NCBI GenBank assembly: GCA_947171615.1
Contig: CAMVYG010000039.1
Location: forward strand, 1-14,386
Direction: 5' to 3'
Length of the DNA: 14,386 nucleotides
Source: an uncultured Clostridia bacterium
GTDB taxonomy: Bacteria; Bacillota; Clostridia; Oscillospirales; Acutalibacteraceae
The notes below the pieces were generated by a model. That model had not been told where the DNA came from and ran no database searches. It worked only from the letters and a program-made list of their open reading frames with translations. This document shows, piece after piece, positions 6,532-13,266 of this stretch. The position numbers and the translations under genes were made by a program. How positions within the stretch are numbered: the stretch's first letter is position 1; the number at the start of each line of letters is the position of its first letter.

Positions 6532-7365
6532 ATGCGGTTTGGCGGTTTTATATTCAAAAAATGGAACACCCCGGAGGAATGGGCACAGGCGGCCATTGAG
6601 GCAGGATATTCCGCTGTTTATTTTCCTGTGGATCACACGGCGCCGCAGAAGGTGATAGACGGGCATAAGCAAGCGGCAAAGGAAGCCGACCTGGTGATCT
6701 GTGAAATCGGCGTATGGAATAATGTACTGGATTCCGACCCGGTAAAACGGGAAGCAAACATACAGAGGGCCATTCACCAGCTTGAGCTGGCGGATTATGT
6801 GGGCGCAAACTGCTGCGTCAATATTGCCGGCTCCTACAGTGAGCAGTGGGACGGCCCGCACAGAGACAATCTGACCCAGCGGGCCTTTGAAGACATTGTG
6901 CTGACCACCCAGAGGATCATCGACGCCGCCGGCCCGAAAAACACGGCGTATTCTCTGGAGCCCATGCCCTGGATGTACCCCGATACGGCAGATTCCTATC
7001 TCCGGCTCATAAAGGCCATCGACAGGAAAGGGTTTGCCGCCCATCTCGATCCGGTCAATATCATTTCCTCTCCCCAGCTTTATTACCGAAACGGGGAAGT
7101 GATCCGGGAGTGGTTTGACAAGCTGGGAAGCAGTATTCGCAGTTGCCACGCCAAGGATATCACACTCAGCGGCAGGCTTACCGTTCACCTGGATGAGTGC
7201 CGCCCCGGCCTGGGTCAACTGGATTATGAAACCTATCTCAAGTGCATGACCAGGCTGGATGACCGGGCCTGTATGATGCTGGAACACATGACAGAGGAAA
7301 CAGACTATATCGAAGCCACGAAACACATCAAAGGGCTGGCACAAAAATTGGGGATCAAGCTGTAA
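6532..7365 (+). CDS. Sugar isomerase/epimerase-like TIM-barrel protein (AP endonuclease 2 fold)
   Basis: Xylose-isomerase-like TIM barrel of 277 residues, normal for sugar phosphate isomerase/epimerases, IolE-like dehydratases and related enzymes. Four probable divalent-metal ligands are visible at the expected strand ends: Glu143 (SLEPMPW), Asp173 (HLDPVNII), His206 (CHAKDI) and Glu251 (MLEHM). ATG 6532 lies seven bases after the oxidoreductase stop, with AGGAG (6517-6521) overlapping that stop. As the last gene of the plus-strand cluster it probably acts on the keto product of the oxidoreductase, by isomerisation, epimerisation or beta-elimination. Family assignment is firm; the reaction is not. 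Confidence 0.9.
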   Translation: MRFGGFIFKKWNTPEEWAQAAIEAGYSAVYFPVDHTAPQKVIDGHKQAAKEADLVICEIGVWNNVLDSDPVKREANIQRAIHQLELADYVGANCCVNIAGSYSEQWDGPHRDNLTQRAFEDIVLTTQRIIDAAGPKNTAYSLEPMPWMYPDTADSYLRLIKAIDRKGFAAHLDPVNIISSPQLYYRNGEVIREWFDKLGSSIRSCHAKDITLSGRLTVHLDECRPGLGQLDYETYLKCMTRLDDRACMMLEHMTEETDYIEATKHIKGLAQKLGIKL

Positions 7366-7390
7366 TATCCAATCGGCTTTCCTGAAACTT

Positions 7391-7570
7391 GAATTTATAA
7401 ATTATCAGTCATTACTTCCTGTCATTCTGAAGGCGCAGCCTGAAGAATCTCGACTATATCTTAATCAGCGGGTACAAAGCCCTTTCTATGCGCAGGTTTC
7501 TGCTATTCGAGATCCTTCACCGCGAAGAGGCAAAGCCTCTTCTGTTCAGGATGACTGCGTTTGCAAGTAA
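7391..7570. repeat. MITE-like inverted repeat element, copy 2
   Basis: The core runs from CTGTCATTCTGA (7419-7430) to TTCAGGATGAC (7545-7555). Shared blocks with copy 1 include GAAGAATCTCGA, a CGGGTAcAAAGCCCTTT-like block, GATCCTTCACCG and the hairpin AAGAGGC-AAA-GCCTCTT. The hairpin loop differs (AAA against AGG) while the arms are identical. The left AT-rich flank AATTTATAAATTATC (7392-7406) resembles the left flank of copy 3 and the inverted right flank of copy 1. The right outer flank is poorly matched. It lies just after the TIM-barrel gene. Confidence 0.8.
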
Positions 7571-7579
7571 AAAGTATAA

Positions 7580-7618
7580 AAAGCGATCCCCCGGACTTTG
7601 TGTCCGGGGGATCGCTTT
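7580..7618. terminator. Strong terminator hairpin between convergent operons
   Basis: AAAGCGATCCCCCGGAC (7580-7596) pairs over its whole 17-bp length with GTCCGGGGGATCGCTTT (7602-7618) around a five-base loop. Read on the minus strand, the stem is followed by TTTTTATACTTTTT, a good U-rich tract that ends the kinase/regulator transcript. Read on the plus strand the tail is only CTTTGT, so it should stop the plus-strand operon less efficiently. Confidence 0.88.
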
Positions 7619-7631
7619 GTACAGAACAGTA

Positions 7632-8975
7632 TCATGATTCTTTTTTTGTATCGCACAAAAACACTGTGGAAATAAAACGTCCGTTTTCATAAGCGTTTTT
7701 CAAAGTGCCCTGGTATTTTTCGGCCGTATCGCGAATGCTTCTGATCCCCAGCCCGTGGGGGCGGGTGGTATCCCGCTTTGTGGAGACCAGTCTGCCATCG
7801 GCGCGAAAGGGATCGCCGGACACAGTATTGACCACCTGGAAAAAGAACAGCTTCTCCGTTTGCTGCCAGATATGCACTTCTATTTTTCGTTCCTGCTGGT
7901 CCGGGATAAGCTTACAGGCGTCGATGGCGTTATCCAGCTGGTTGGCAAGAACGGCGCAGAGATCGGCGGGGTCTATGGCCGAAGGTACAGCGGTCTCTAT
8001 CGTATAACAGAAATCGATGTGTTCCGCCCGGGCCTCCGCCGCCTTGCAGTTTATAATGGCGTCCACCACATTGTTGCCGCTGTGGGAGAGATCCATTTCC
8101 CGATAGGAGGCGCTCAGCAGGGAATCCACATATTCCGCGGCTTCTTCCCCTTTTCCCTGGGCAGACAAGCTGCGCAGGGCTTTCAGATGATGGTTAAAAT
8201 CGTGAAGCTGCCGGGCACGAAGCTGCTGATCCTCATACAGACGCTGGTAATTCTCCGCCATCATGGAATTGGTGGTGTGCAGAAGCTCGTTGGTGCGCTT
8301 CTCTCTGCGGTATGTGCTGAACAGCAGGAAAAAGAGCAGCAGCAGAAAAGAAATGAAAATCCCGGCAGCCATATTGGAAACCAGCCACAAACGGCGGTAG
8401 GCATACGCCATCAGGCCATAGCAGACGCCCCCCAGCAAAAGCTCCGCCAAAATAACACCTGGCAGCGCGGAGAGCCTTACAGGACGGTTTTGAAACAGCA
8501 GCGGGAGACTTCCCCACATGCCAAAGATCGCAGCCGTGGAAATGACAAGATAAAGATTTCTGGCCGCTCCTGTATGAAGCAAGGCAGCAAAAGGATTAAA
8601 AGCGAACGCGTCATCATGAATGATCAAAGCCGCAAAGCAAAAGCTCATGGCACAGAGCAGATACACCGCCAGAGTGACCGCCGCTGTGACCCCGGCACGA
8701 ACTGCCGGTTTTTCCCGGGAAAGCAGGCCGGAAAAAAGCACCGTAAACAGAAACGGTACGCCTGCGCTGAGCCAGTGAAGGGGCGCGATGTGATAGGCGT
8801 ACTGCCAGCTGATAAGCCCCGAGAGGGCCGCGCCCAGCAGCGTTCCTGTCAGGAGACACACCCGGTGGCTTCTTCCCACATATTTCCGTCCGGCCAGCCT
8901 TGCGGCGGCGCTGAGGATCACAAAGCTTTCCGCCCCGGCGGCCAGCAGCTCCCATAAAAAATACCAGTCTGTCAT
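7632..8975 (-). CDS. GHKL sensor histidine kinase, AgrC-like (HPK10 type)
   Basis: Membrane histidine kinase of 447 residues. Six or seven hydrophobic segments fill residues 1-221, with no large extracytoplasmic domain, followed by a short helical linker and the kinase core. The phospho-acceptor box is RQLHDFNHHLKAL with His258, the N box is LANQLDNAIDAC with Asn349, and the G box is HGLGIRSI at 407-414. These are the hallmarks of AgrC/ComD-like kinases (GHKL ATPase with a degenerate D box). ATG 8975 is preferred over GTG 8990 because GGGGGAG lies six bases upstream and the codon overlaps the response-regulator stop as ATGA, showing translational coupling. The signal is unknown; no AgrB/AgrD genes are present, so a sugar- or transport-linked cue is as likely as a peptide. 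Confidence 0.93.
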   Translation of the reverse strand: MTDWYFLWELLAAGAESFVILSAAARLAGRKYVGRSHRVCLLTGTLLGAALSGLISWQYAYHIAPLHWLSAGVPFLFTVLFSGLLSREKPAVRAGVTAAVTLAVYLLCAMSFCFAALIIHDDAFAFNPFAALLHTGAARNLYLVISTAAIFGMWGSLPLLFQNRPVRLSALPGVILAELLLGGVCYGLMAYAYRRLWLVSNMAAGIFISFLLLLFFLLFSTYRREKRTNELLHTTNSMMAENYQRLYEDQQLRARQLHDFNHHLKALRSLSAQGKGEEAAEYVDSLLSASYREMDLSHSGNNVVDAIINCKAAEARAEHIDFCYTIETAVPSAIDPADLCAVLANQLDNAIDACKLIPDQQERKIEVHIWQQTEKLFFFQVVNTVSGDPFRADGRLVSTKRDTTRPHGLGIRSIRDTAEKYQGTLKNAYENGRFISTVFLCDTKKES

Positions 8976-9700
8976 CGCACGCTCCCCCACACCTTCATGA
9001 TGGCGGCTTTTACCTTTGGCATCATCAAACGGCTGACAGGTAATTCCTCCCCCGTTTTCAGTACCAATCCCGTTTTTGAAAGCTTCAGCACATAGTCCAT
9101 GTTGACAATGGTGCTTCTGTCGGAATAAAAAAAGCGTTCCTCGTTCAAGGCGGAAAAAAGCTCACCCAGACTGCGGGCGGCAGTAATTATGCCCTGGTTT
9201 GCGGTGTGTATTTCCACCATTCGGGACGCCCGGCAAAGGTAAATGATTTCGGCAAGAGGAATACGGGTGATTTGAGAATGCCACGTAAGGGTAAGGTACT
9301 GATCCTCTTGCTCCATGCACAGGGAAATCGCCGCCTTTAACGCTTCCGGCAAGGCGGTTTCCAGCTCCAGCTTGCAGATATACCGCAGCGCCCCCACCTT
9401 ATATCCCTCCTGCACCGTGGGAAATTCCGTGTGAGAGGTAAGAAACAGGATTACGGCTCCGGGAAGGCTCCCGCGTATGCGCCCGGCGGCCTTCAGCCCG
9501 GAAAGCTCCGGCATTTCCACGTCCAGCAGAAAAATATCAAACGATTTGCCGTTTTCCACGGCCTTACACAGCTCCAGCGGAGAAACATACCGCTCCGCCA
9601 TTAGCGGCGTATCTCCATTTTCTGCGGCGTAAGCTTGAAGCAGGCCCGCGACCTCTTCCAGCACGGCAGCGTCATCATCACACATGGCCACGCGCAGCAC
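8972..9700 (-). CDS. LytTR-family response regulator, AgrA/LytR-like
   Basis: Response regulator of 242 residues. The GTG at 9700 is chosen because AAAGGAGGTGGG lies directly upstream; further upstream in-frame starts lack a site. The receiver domain covers about residues 1-125, with the acidic cluster Asp8-Asp10 (CDDD) and phospho-acceptor Asp60 in LLDVEMPELSG, then LTSHTEFP. The LytTR DNA-binding domain spans about 135-240 (IYLCRASRMVEIHT, ERFFYSDRSTIVNMDYVLKL). It is transcribed before and coupled to the kinase. LytTR proteins bind pairs of direct repeats about two helical turns apart; such a pair lies in the divergent intergenic region before the second importer, its probable target. Confidence 0.94.
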   Translation of the reverse strand: MLRVAMCDDDAAVLEEVAGLLQAYAAENGDTPLMAERYVSPLELCKAVENGKSFDIFLLDVEMPELSGLKAAGRIRGSLPGAVILFLTSHTEFPTVQEGYKVGALRYICKLELETALPEALKAAISLCMEQEDQYLTLTWHSQITRIPLAEIIYLCRASRMVEIHTANQGIITAARSLGELFSALNEERFFYSDRSTIVNMDYVLKLSKTGLVLKTGEELPVSRLMMPKVKAAIMKVWGSVR

Positions 9701-9762
9701 AAACCCACCTCCTTTTTCAGTCTTCATGTCCTTGGCTTTATCCAGCATCCAGTATCTATTTT

Positions 9763-9768
9763 ATTATA
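9763..9768 (-). promoter_or_regulatory. Probable -10 box for the regulator/kinase operon
   Basis: On the minus strand the sequence reads TTTATAATAAAA with a consensus TATAAT, about 63 bases before the GTG start. No good -35 is seen 16-18 bases upstream, where the arm of the branched palindrome begins. The promoter may depend on an activator, possibly the regulator itself. Confidence 0.45.
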
Positions 9769-9777
9769 AACCTTTTT

Positions 9778-9860
9778 TGAGAAAGGCGGTGCTTTTCCGT
9801 AAGGAAAAGAGAGGTGCTTCGCACCTCAGACTTTCTCACTGATAACCGTTCTGCGGTTAT
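9778..9860. repeat. Branched palindromic intergenic element
   Basis: TGAGAAAG (9778-9785) pairs with CTTTCTCA (9831-9838) and encloses two perfect hairpins. These are CTTTTCC (9792-9798) with GGAAAAG (9803-9809), and GAGGTGC (9811-9817) with GCACCTC (9821-9827), giving a three-way junction. A further stem, ATAACCG (9842-9848) with CGGTTAT (9854-9860), follows immediately and is trailed by TTTATC. No ORF of note is present. It resembles extragenic palindromic repeats; a terminator role for leftward or rightward transcripts is possible. Confidence 0.65.
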
Positions 9861-9911
9861 TTTATCATAAAACCCCCTCCATGTCATCAGGCGAAGCCCC
9901 CAGAACCATAC

Positions 9912-9949
9912 CATTCAGACATGATTTTGCCGCCACTCAGACATGATTT
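9912..9949 (+). promoter_or_regulatory. 22-bp-spaced direct repeat, probable LytTR regulator site
   Basis: CATTCAGACATGATTT (9912-9927) and CACTCAGACATGATTT (9934-9949) are identical at 15 of 16 positions and start 22 bases apart, two turns of B-DNA. LytTR regulators such as AgrA and ComE bind two direct repeats with about this spacing, typically just upstream of -35. The second repeat ends 12 bases before the expected -35 position of the promoter at 9984-9989. The adjacent divergent response regulator is the obvious candidate to bind here. Confidence 0.65.
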
Positions 9950-9960
9950 CCAAAAATCTT

Positions 9961-9989
9961 CCCAAAATCAATTTGCAATATGCTATCAT
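9961..9989 (+). promoter_or_regulatory. Probable activator-dependent promoter of the second importer operon
   Basis: TATCAT (9984-9989) with TG one base upstream (9981-9982) forms an extended -10. The -35 position (about 9961-9966, CCCAAA) does not resemble TTGACA, as expected for a promoter that needs an activator bound at the repeats upstream. Transcription would start near 9996, only a dozen bases before the ribosome site of leader B. Confidence 0.5.
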
Positions 9990-10007
9990 GCAGGCAGGAA
10001 ACTATGC

Positions 10008-10114
10008 GGGAGGTTTGTGTGAAAAAGTATTTTTCACACACCGTTTTGTGCCTTTGCCGCAAAAAGCAAAGCGGCAATCGGCACAAATCCCGAAAAAAGG
10101 AATGAGTGATTTGT
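10008..10114 (+). promoter_or_regulatory. Structured gene leader, full copy B
   Basis: The architecture matches leader A. Ribosome site GGGAGGT (10008-10014). P1, GTGTGAAAAA (10017-10026) with TTTTTCACAC (10030-10039). P2, TTTGTGCC (10045-10052) with GGCACAAA (10080-10087), enclosing P3, TTGCCGC (10054-10060) with GCGGCAA (10071-10077). The tail is TCCCGAAAAAAGGA, against TTCCCAAAGAAAGGA in leader A. P4 and P5 are absent. Arm bases differ from leader A in compensating pairs, notably all along P2. It would occupy almost the entire 5'UTR of the second importer operon. Confidence 0.7.
10019..10105 (+). CDS. Possible 28-residue leader ORF within leader B
   Basis: GTG at 10019 follows GGGAGGT by four bases. 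The frame stays open for 28 codons to TGA at 10103-10105, which abuts the in-frame GTG at 10106. The peptide starts MKKYFSHTVLCLCRKK and is rich in Lys/Arg at its end. It occupies the same place as the 44-residue ORF of leader A, but beyond the first residues the two peptides differ, so RNA structure rather than peptide sequence seems to be conserved. Confidence 0.22.
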   Translation: MKKYFSHTVLCLCRKKQSGNRHKSRKKE

Positions 10115-11563
10115 ATGAAAAGACTGTTTTCTGTTTTTCTGGCTTTGGTTCTGCTCTGCGCCCTCTGTTCCGGGTGCGCCGTATCGAACCCCGGCCCTTT
10201 GCGGGTATGTATCGATCTTGGCAGCTCAAACGATTTGAATTCCTACGATCCGGGAAAAAGTGCAATGGAAACCGATGTGGAAAAATTTCAGACCTGGCTG
10301 GACGACTGCTCCAAATATATTCGCGAGGGCATTACCAGCGAAGAGATCGAATGGGAGTTTATTCCCAGCGACGAAACCATGCTTACAGAGCGGGAAGCGG
10401 CCTTGCAGCGGATCCGCACGGAGATCATGACAGGCGGCGGGCCCGATGTGTTTCTCTGCACGACAAACCTTTACAAAACCGCCGACCACCCCACCGACAG
10501 CCGCCTGTTCCCCTATGTGGAAAAGGCGATCCTTGACGGAAGGTTTCTGCCGCTGGACGAATATTTATCCAGAGCCATTCTGACAAATCCTGACGACCTG
10601 TGGGAGCCTGTTATGAAAGCGGGACAGGATAGACAGGGAAAACAGGCAGTACTGCCCATGACCTTTACCGTCAATGTTCTGACCTATCCCAGGGAAGTCC
10701 TGCCTGAATACGACAGCACGGGTAAAACATGGAACGATGTGCTCAAAGGCGATGACCCGGTTCTGAGCTTACAGTCCCTGTGGGCTTTCAATACGGAAAA
10801 GCTCATACCGGAACCCACTGTACATTGGCCGTGGGTGCGCAGCTCTTATTTCGCCGCTTTCCCTTTCCTCTATCCCAAAACGGCAGATTTTGAGACGGGA
10901 AAGCTGTGCTTTACGGAGGAGGAGTTGTTTCACCGGATAAAAGAAAATCTTGCCGCCTGCCGCAGTCTCCTGGAAAACGGAGAGTATCAGCAGCAGAACT
11001 GCGCCCTTTCCACCCTTACCTGTACCCAGCTTCGTCCTTTTGATCTGGAGCAGGAGATCACCTATATTCCCCTGCGGAATGAGACCGGCGGTACAACGGC
11101 GAGAATCGATCGGTGGTGCGCTGTAAACGCCAACACAAAGCAGCCGGATAAGGCCTTTGAAGTGATCGACGCTTTGATGAGCGAAAATTACCAAAAAGGC
11201 GGCTCTCTGTATCTTGGCGAACCTAACATGCCCGTAAATAAAAAAATCGGCTCACCCGAGCTGCCCATTCATGAAATGGAACGGGAATACTTTTCCGCGC
11301 AGCAGTTTGAAGAATACCAGAGGGCATGCGGAGAAATTGACGCCGCTTACTTTCCTTCCCTGCTGGAAGACCGGTTGATGAGCTATTCGGATGGGCTCAT
11401 TTATACGGTGCAGACCCATCTCTACAACTCCTTTGCACACGATGAATCCCTATCTTTTTCAAGCCCCGAGGTTTTTCTTCAGGGCTCCATCGACGATGAT
11501 ACCCTTTCCCGGATGGTGCACGAAACCTATGAAGCCATGCAGCGCCTGCTGGATGAAAGCTGA
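10115..11563 (+). CDS. Extracellular solute-binding lipoprotein (family 1), second ABC importer
   Basis: Binding lipoprotein of 482 residues from ATG 10115 (485 from the in-frame GTG at 10106). MKRLFSVFLALVLLCALCSGC is a standard lipoprotein signal with the lipidated Cys at residue 21. The family-1 binding-protein pattern is visible: LRVCIDLG strand, the AALQRIRTEIMTGGGPDVFLC region (compare the common tEimaGkGPDvf), then LPLDEYL and later the NANTKQPDKAFEVIDALMSENYQKG segment typical of the C-lobe. It is shorter than the first binding protein and lacks the EF-hand-like loop, so the two systems are not recent duplicates. Two permeases and an unknown membrane protein follow. Expression is probably set by the divergent LytTR system and by leader B. 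Confidence 0.9.
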   Translation: MKRLFSVFLALVLLCALCSGCAVSNPGPLRVCIDLGSSNDLNSYDPGKSAMETDVEKFQTWLDDCSKYIREGITSEEIEWEFIPSDETMLTEREAALQRIRTEIMTGGGPDVFLCTTNLYKTADHPTDSRLFPYVEKAILDGRFLPLDEYLSRAILTNPDDLWEPVMKAGQDRQGKQAVLPMTFTVNVLTYPREVLPEYDSTGKTWNDVLKGDDPVLSLQSLWAFNTEKLIPEPTVHWPWVRSSYFAAFPFLYPKTADFETGKLCFTEEELFHRIKENLAACRSLLENGEYQQQNCALSTLTCTQLRPFDLEQEITYIPLRNETGGTTARIDRWCAVNANTKQPDKAFEVIDALMSENYQKGGSLYLGEPNMPVNKKIGSPELPIHEMEREYFSAQQFEEYQRACGEIDAAYFPSLLEDRLMSYSDGLIYTVQTHLYNSFAHDESLSFSSPEVFLQGSIDDDTLSRMVHETYEAMQRLLDES

Positions 11564-11611
11564 AGGGCTGCTGCCGAAATTTTGCTGACGCAACATCACA
11601 AATTCTGTATC

Positions 11612-11663
11612 GGAAAGAAAGGATGCGTTTGCAGGCTTTTCCTGCAAAGCTATGGTCATAACC
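11612..11663 (+). promoter_or_regulatory. Leader tail copy C with hairpin between ribosome box and start
   Basis: Matches the tail of leader A: GGAAAGAAAGGATGC, then stem TTTGCAGG (11628-11635) with CCTGCAAA (11641-11648), then GCTATGGTCATA. Leader A has the same flanks around a different hairpin. The 5' half (P1-P4) is not present in the rest of the gap, 11564-11611. ATG 11652 and ATG 11664 are in frame and 12 bases apart, as in leader A. Confidence 0.6.
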
Positions 11664-12437
11664 ATGCGGAAGCGGACATATCAGGCTTATTTGCTTCTCT
11701 CCCCCCTGCTGTTGGGCTGCGTGATTTTTTATACTGCGCCCTTTGTCACGGTGATACGGCTGGCTTTCCAAACAGGCGGCGGATTCGGCCTGGGAAATTT
11801 TACCGTGCTGCTTCAAAACAACACCTTCACTCTGGCCTTTGGAAATTCCATGAAATTTTTTGCCGCCGGGCTGCCGCTGATCCTGCTGCTGGCCTACGGG
11901 ATCGCCCTTTTGCTGAAAACCCAGGCCCGCAGGCACAAGCTGCTGAAATCTGTTTTTCTGCTTCCCTACAGCATGCCTGTGGTGGGAACCGTGCTGCTGA
12001 TGGAGCTCTTTATGGGTGAAAGCAATTCCTCCTTTTGGATCACCGTGGCGTTATACCTGTGGAAAAATACAGGCTACACTGTGATCCTGCTGCTGGCCGG
12101 GCTTGTTATCATTCCGGAGGAGCAGTATGAATCCGCCGGACTTGACGGCGCAACGGCATGGCAGAAATTCCGCTTTATCACCACGCCCCAAATGTGGATG
12201 CCCCTGTTCTTTGCCGTGACATTTTCCGTCATCAACGGCTTTAAGTGCTTTCGGGAAATTTTTCTCGTCGGCGGCGAAGCGCCGGAAAATGACATTTACA
12301 TGCTCCAGCACTTTATCAATCATTCCTTTGAAAACCTCAATTACCAGAAGCTTTCCGTCAGCTCCCTTCTGCTTTTATTAGTGATCCTGCTGTTTTTCGG
12401 GGCGTTTTACACTTTTGTCCGGCGAAAGGAGTGCTGA
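11664..12437 (+). CDS. Carbohydrate ABC transporter permease, MalF/UgpA-like
   Basis: CUT1-type permease of 257 residues from ATG 11664 (261 from ATG 11652), somewhat short for the family. The N-terminus YQAYLLLSPLLLGCVIFYTAPF is typical of the first membrane helix. The EAA loop lies at residues 156-175 as ESAGLDGATAWQKFRFITTP, with Glu-Ser-Ala in place of Glu-Ala-Ala. It has about six membrane segments. The start choice is uncertain because AAAGGA (11618-11623) is separated from both ATGs by a hairpin. It is the partner of the next permease. Confidence 0.9.
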   Translation: MRKRTYQAYLLLSPLLLGCVIFYTAPFVTVIRLAFQTGGGFGLGNFTVLLQNNTFTLAFGNSMKFFAAGLPLILLLAYGIALLLKTQARRHKLLKSVFLLPYSMPVVGTVLLMELFMGESNSSFWITVALYLWKNTGYTVILLLAGLVIIPEEQYESAGLDGATAWQKFRFITTPQMWMPLFFAVTFSVINGFKCFREIFLVGGEAPENDIYMLQHFINHSFENLNYQKLSVSSLLLLLVILLFFGAFYTFVRRKEC

Positions 12438-12441
12438 AAGA

Positions 12442-13218
12442 ATGAAACCGACGCTCCTTTCCGGCTTCCGGGCCGCTTTTGCCGCAGTCCTTGCTACCGT
12501 CTGCATCCTGCCGTTTTTGTATGTGCTTCTGCGCAGCTTTCAAACGGCAGAGGGAATCACCTTTCTCGCCTATTACGATGTATTTTTGGGGTATTCCCAA
12601 TATCTTGACCGATTTTGGCTCAGCCTGGGCCTTTGCCTGTGTATCTGTCTGGGTCAGGCGACGCTTTCTGTTCTCTCTGGCTTTGCCTTTGCCAAGTACA
12701 AATTTCCCGGCCGGGATCTCCTCTTTTTTCTGCTGATGATTTTAATGATCCTGCCTGTGCAGGTAACGCTGGTTCCCAATTACATTGTCATGGGGCGCTT
12801 TCATTTGCTGAACACCTACGCCGCTCTGATCCTGCCTTCTGTCTTTGCGCCGCTGGGCACCTTCATTTTGCGGCAAAGCTTTTCCTCGATTCCCGATTCC
12901 CTGCTGGATGCCGCCGCTCTGGACGGCTGCGGATTATGGAAAATTCTCACAAGGATCGCCGTACCTATGAATGCAGGCGGTATCGTCTGTGTGCTGCTCC
13001 TCTCCTTTCTGGACGGCTGGAATATGGTGGAGCAGCCCATTGCCTATCTCAAAACCTTTCAACAATATCCCATCTCAGTGGCGCTGGCCTATGTGCCGCC
13101 CACCGATAAAACGCTGCACCTTGTATGCTGTGTTCTTGTGACGCTGCCGCCGCTGTTTCTCTTTGCCCTGTTTCATAAAGAGCTTGTGGAGGGCATTGTA
13201 CTGGCGCAGGAAAAATAA
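12442..13218 (+). CDS. Carbohydrate ABC transporter permease, MalG/UgpE-like
   Basis: Second permease of this importer, 258 residues. ATG 12442 is chosen with AAAGGAG (12425-12431) ten bases upstream; the site lies inside the end of the preceding gene, whose stop is at 12435-12437, so the two are tightly linked. The EAA loop is at residues 156-175, DAAALDGCGLWKILTRIAVP. Motifs of MalG-type permeases include the FAKYKFPGRDLLFFLLMILMILP-like region and LPSVFAPLGTFILRQ. The end, LFHKELVEGIVLAQEK, carries the usual family C-terminus, so it is complete. No ATPase gene follows. Confidence 0.92.
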   Translation: MKPTLLSGFRAAFAAVLATVCILPFLYVLLRSFQTAEGITFLAYYDVFLGYSQYLDRFWLSLGLCLCICLGQATLSVLSGFAFAKYKFPGRDLLFFLLMILMILPVQVTLVPNYIVMGRFHLLNTYAALILPSVFAPLGTFILRQSFSSIPDSLLDAAALDGCGLWKILTRIAVPMNAGGIVCVLLLSFLDGWNMVEQPIAYLKTFQQYPISVALAYVPPTDKTLHLVCCVLVTLPPLFLFALFHKELVEGIVLAQEK

Positions 13219-13266
13219 TCTCAGAAAAAGCTTCGGCAAATATCTAACGAAAGCTGGGGAAACGCC

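Noticed and set aside
6424..7344. Minus-strand open frame of 306 codons
   Set aside because: It lies opposite the TIM-barrel gene with conserved metal ligands, and no start site is visible.
7755..8957. Long open frame on the plus strand (400 codons)
   Set aside because: It lies opposite the histidine kinase gene, whose H, N and G boxes are clear on the minus strand. The plus-strand product is Arg/Gln-rich without motifs.
10019..10105. The CLC-containing leader peptide as an autoinducing peptide for the AgrC-like kinase
   Set aside because: There is no AgrB-like processing gene, no AgrD-like charged tail or conserved cyclisation pattern, and the sequence mainly reflects the palindromic RNA below it.
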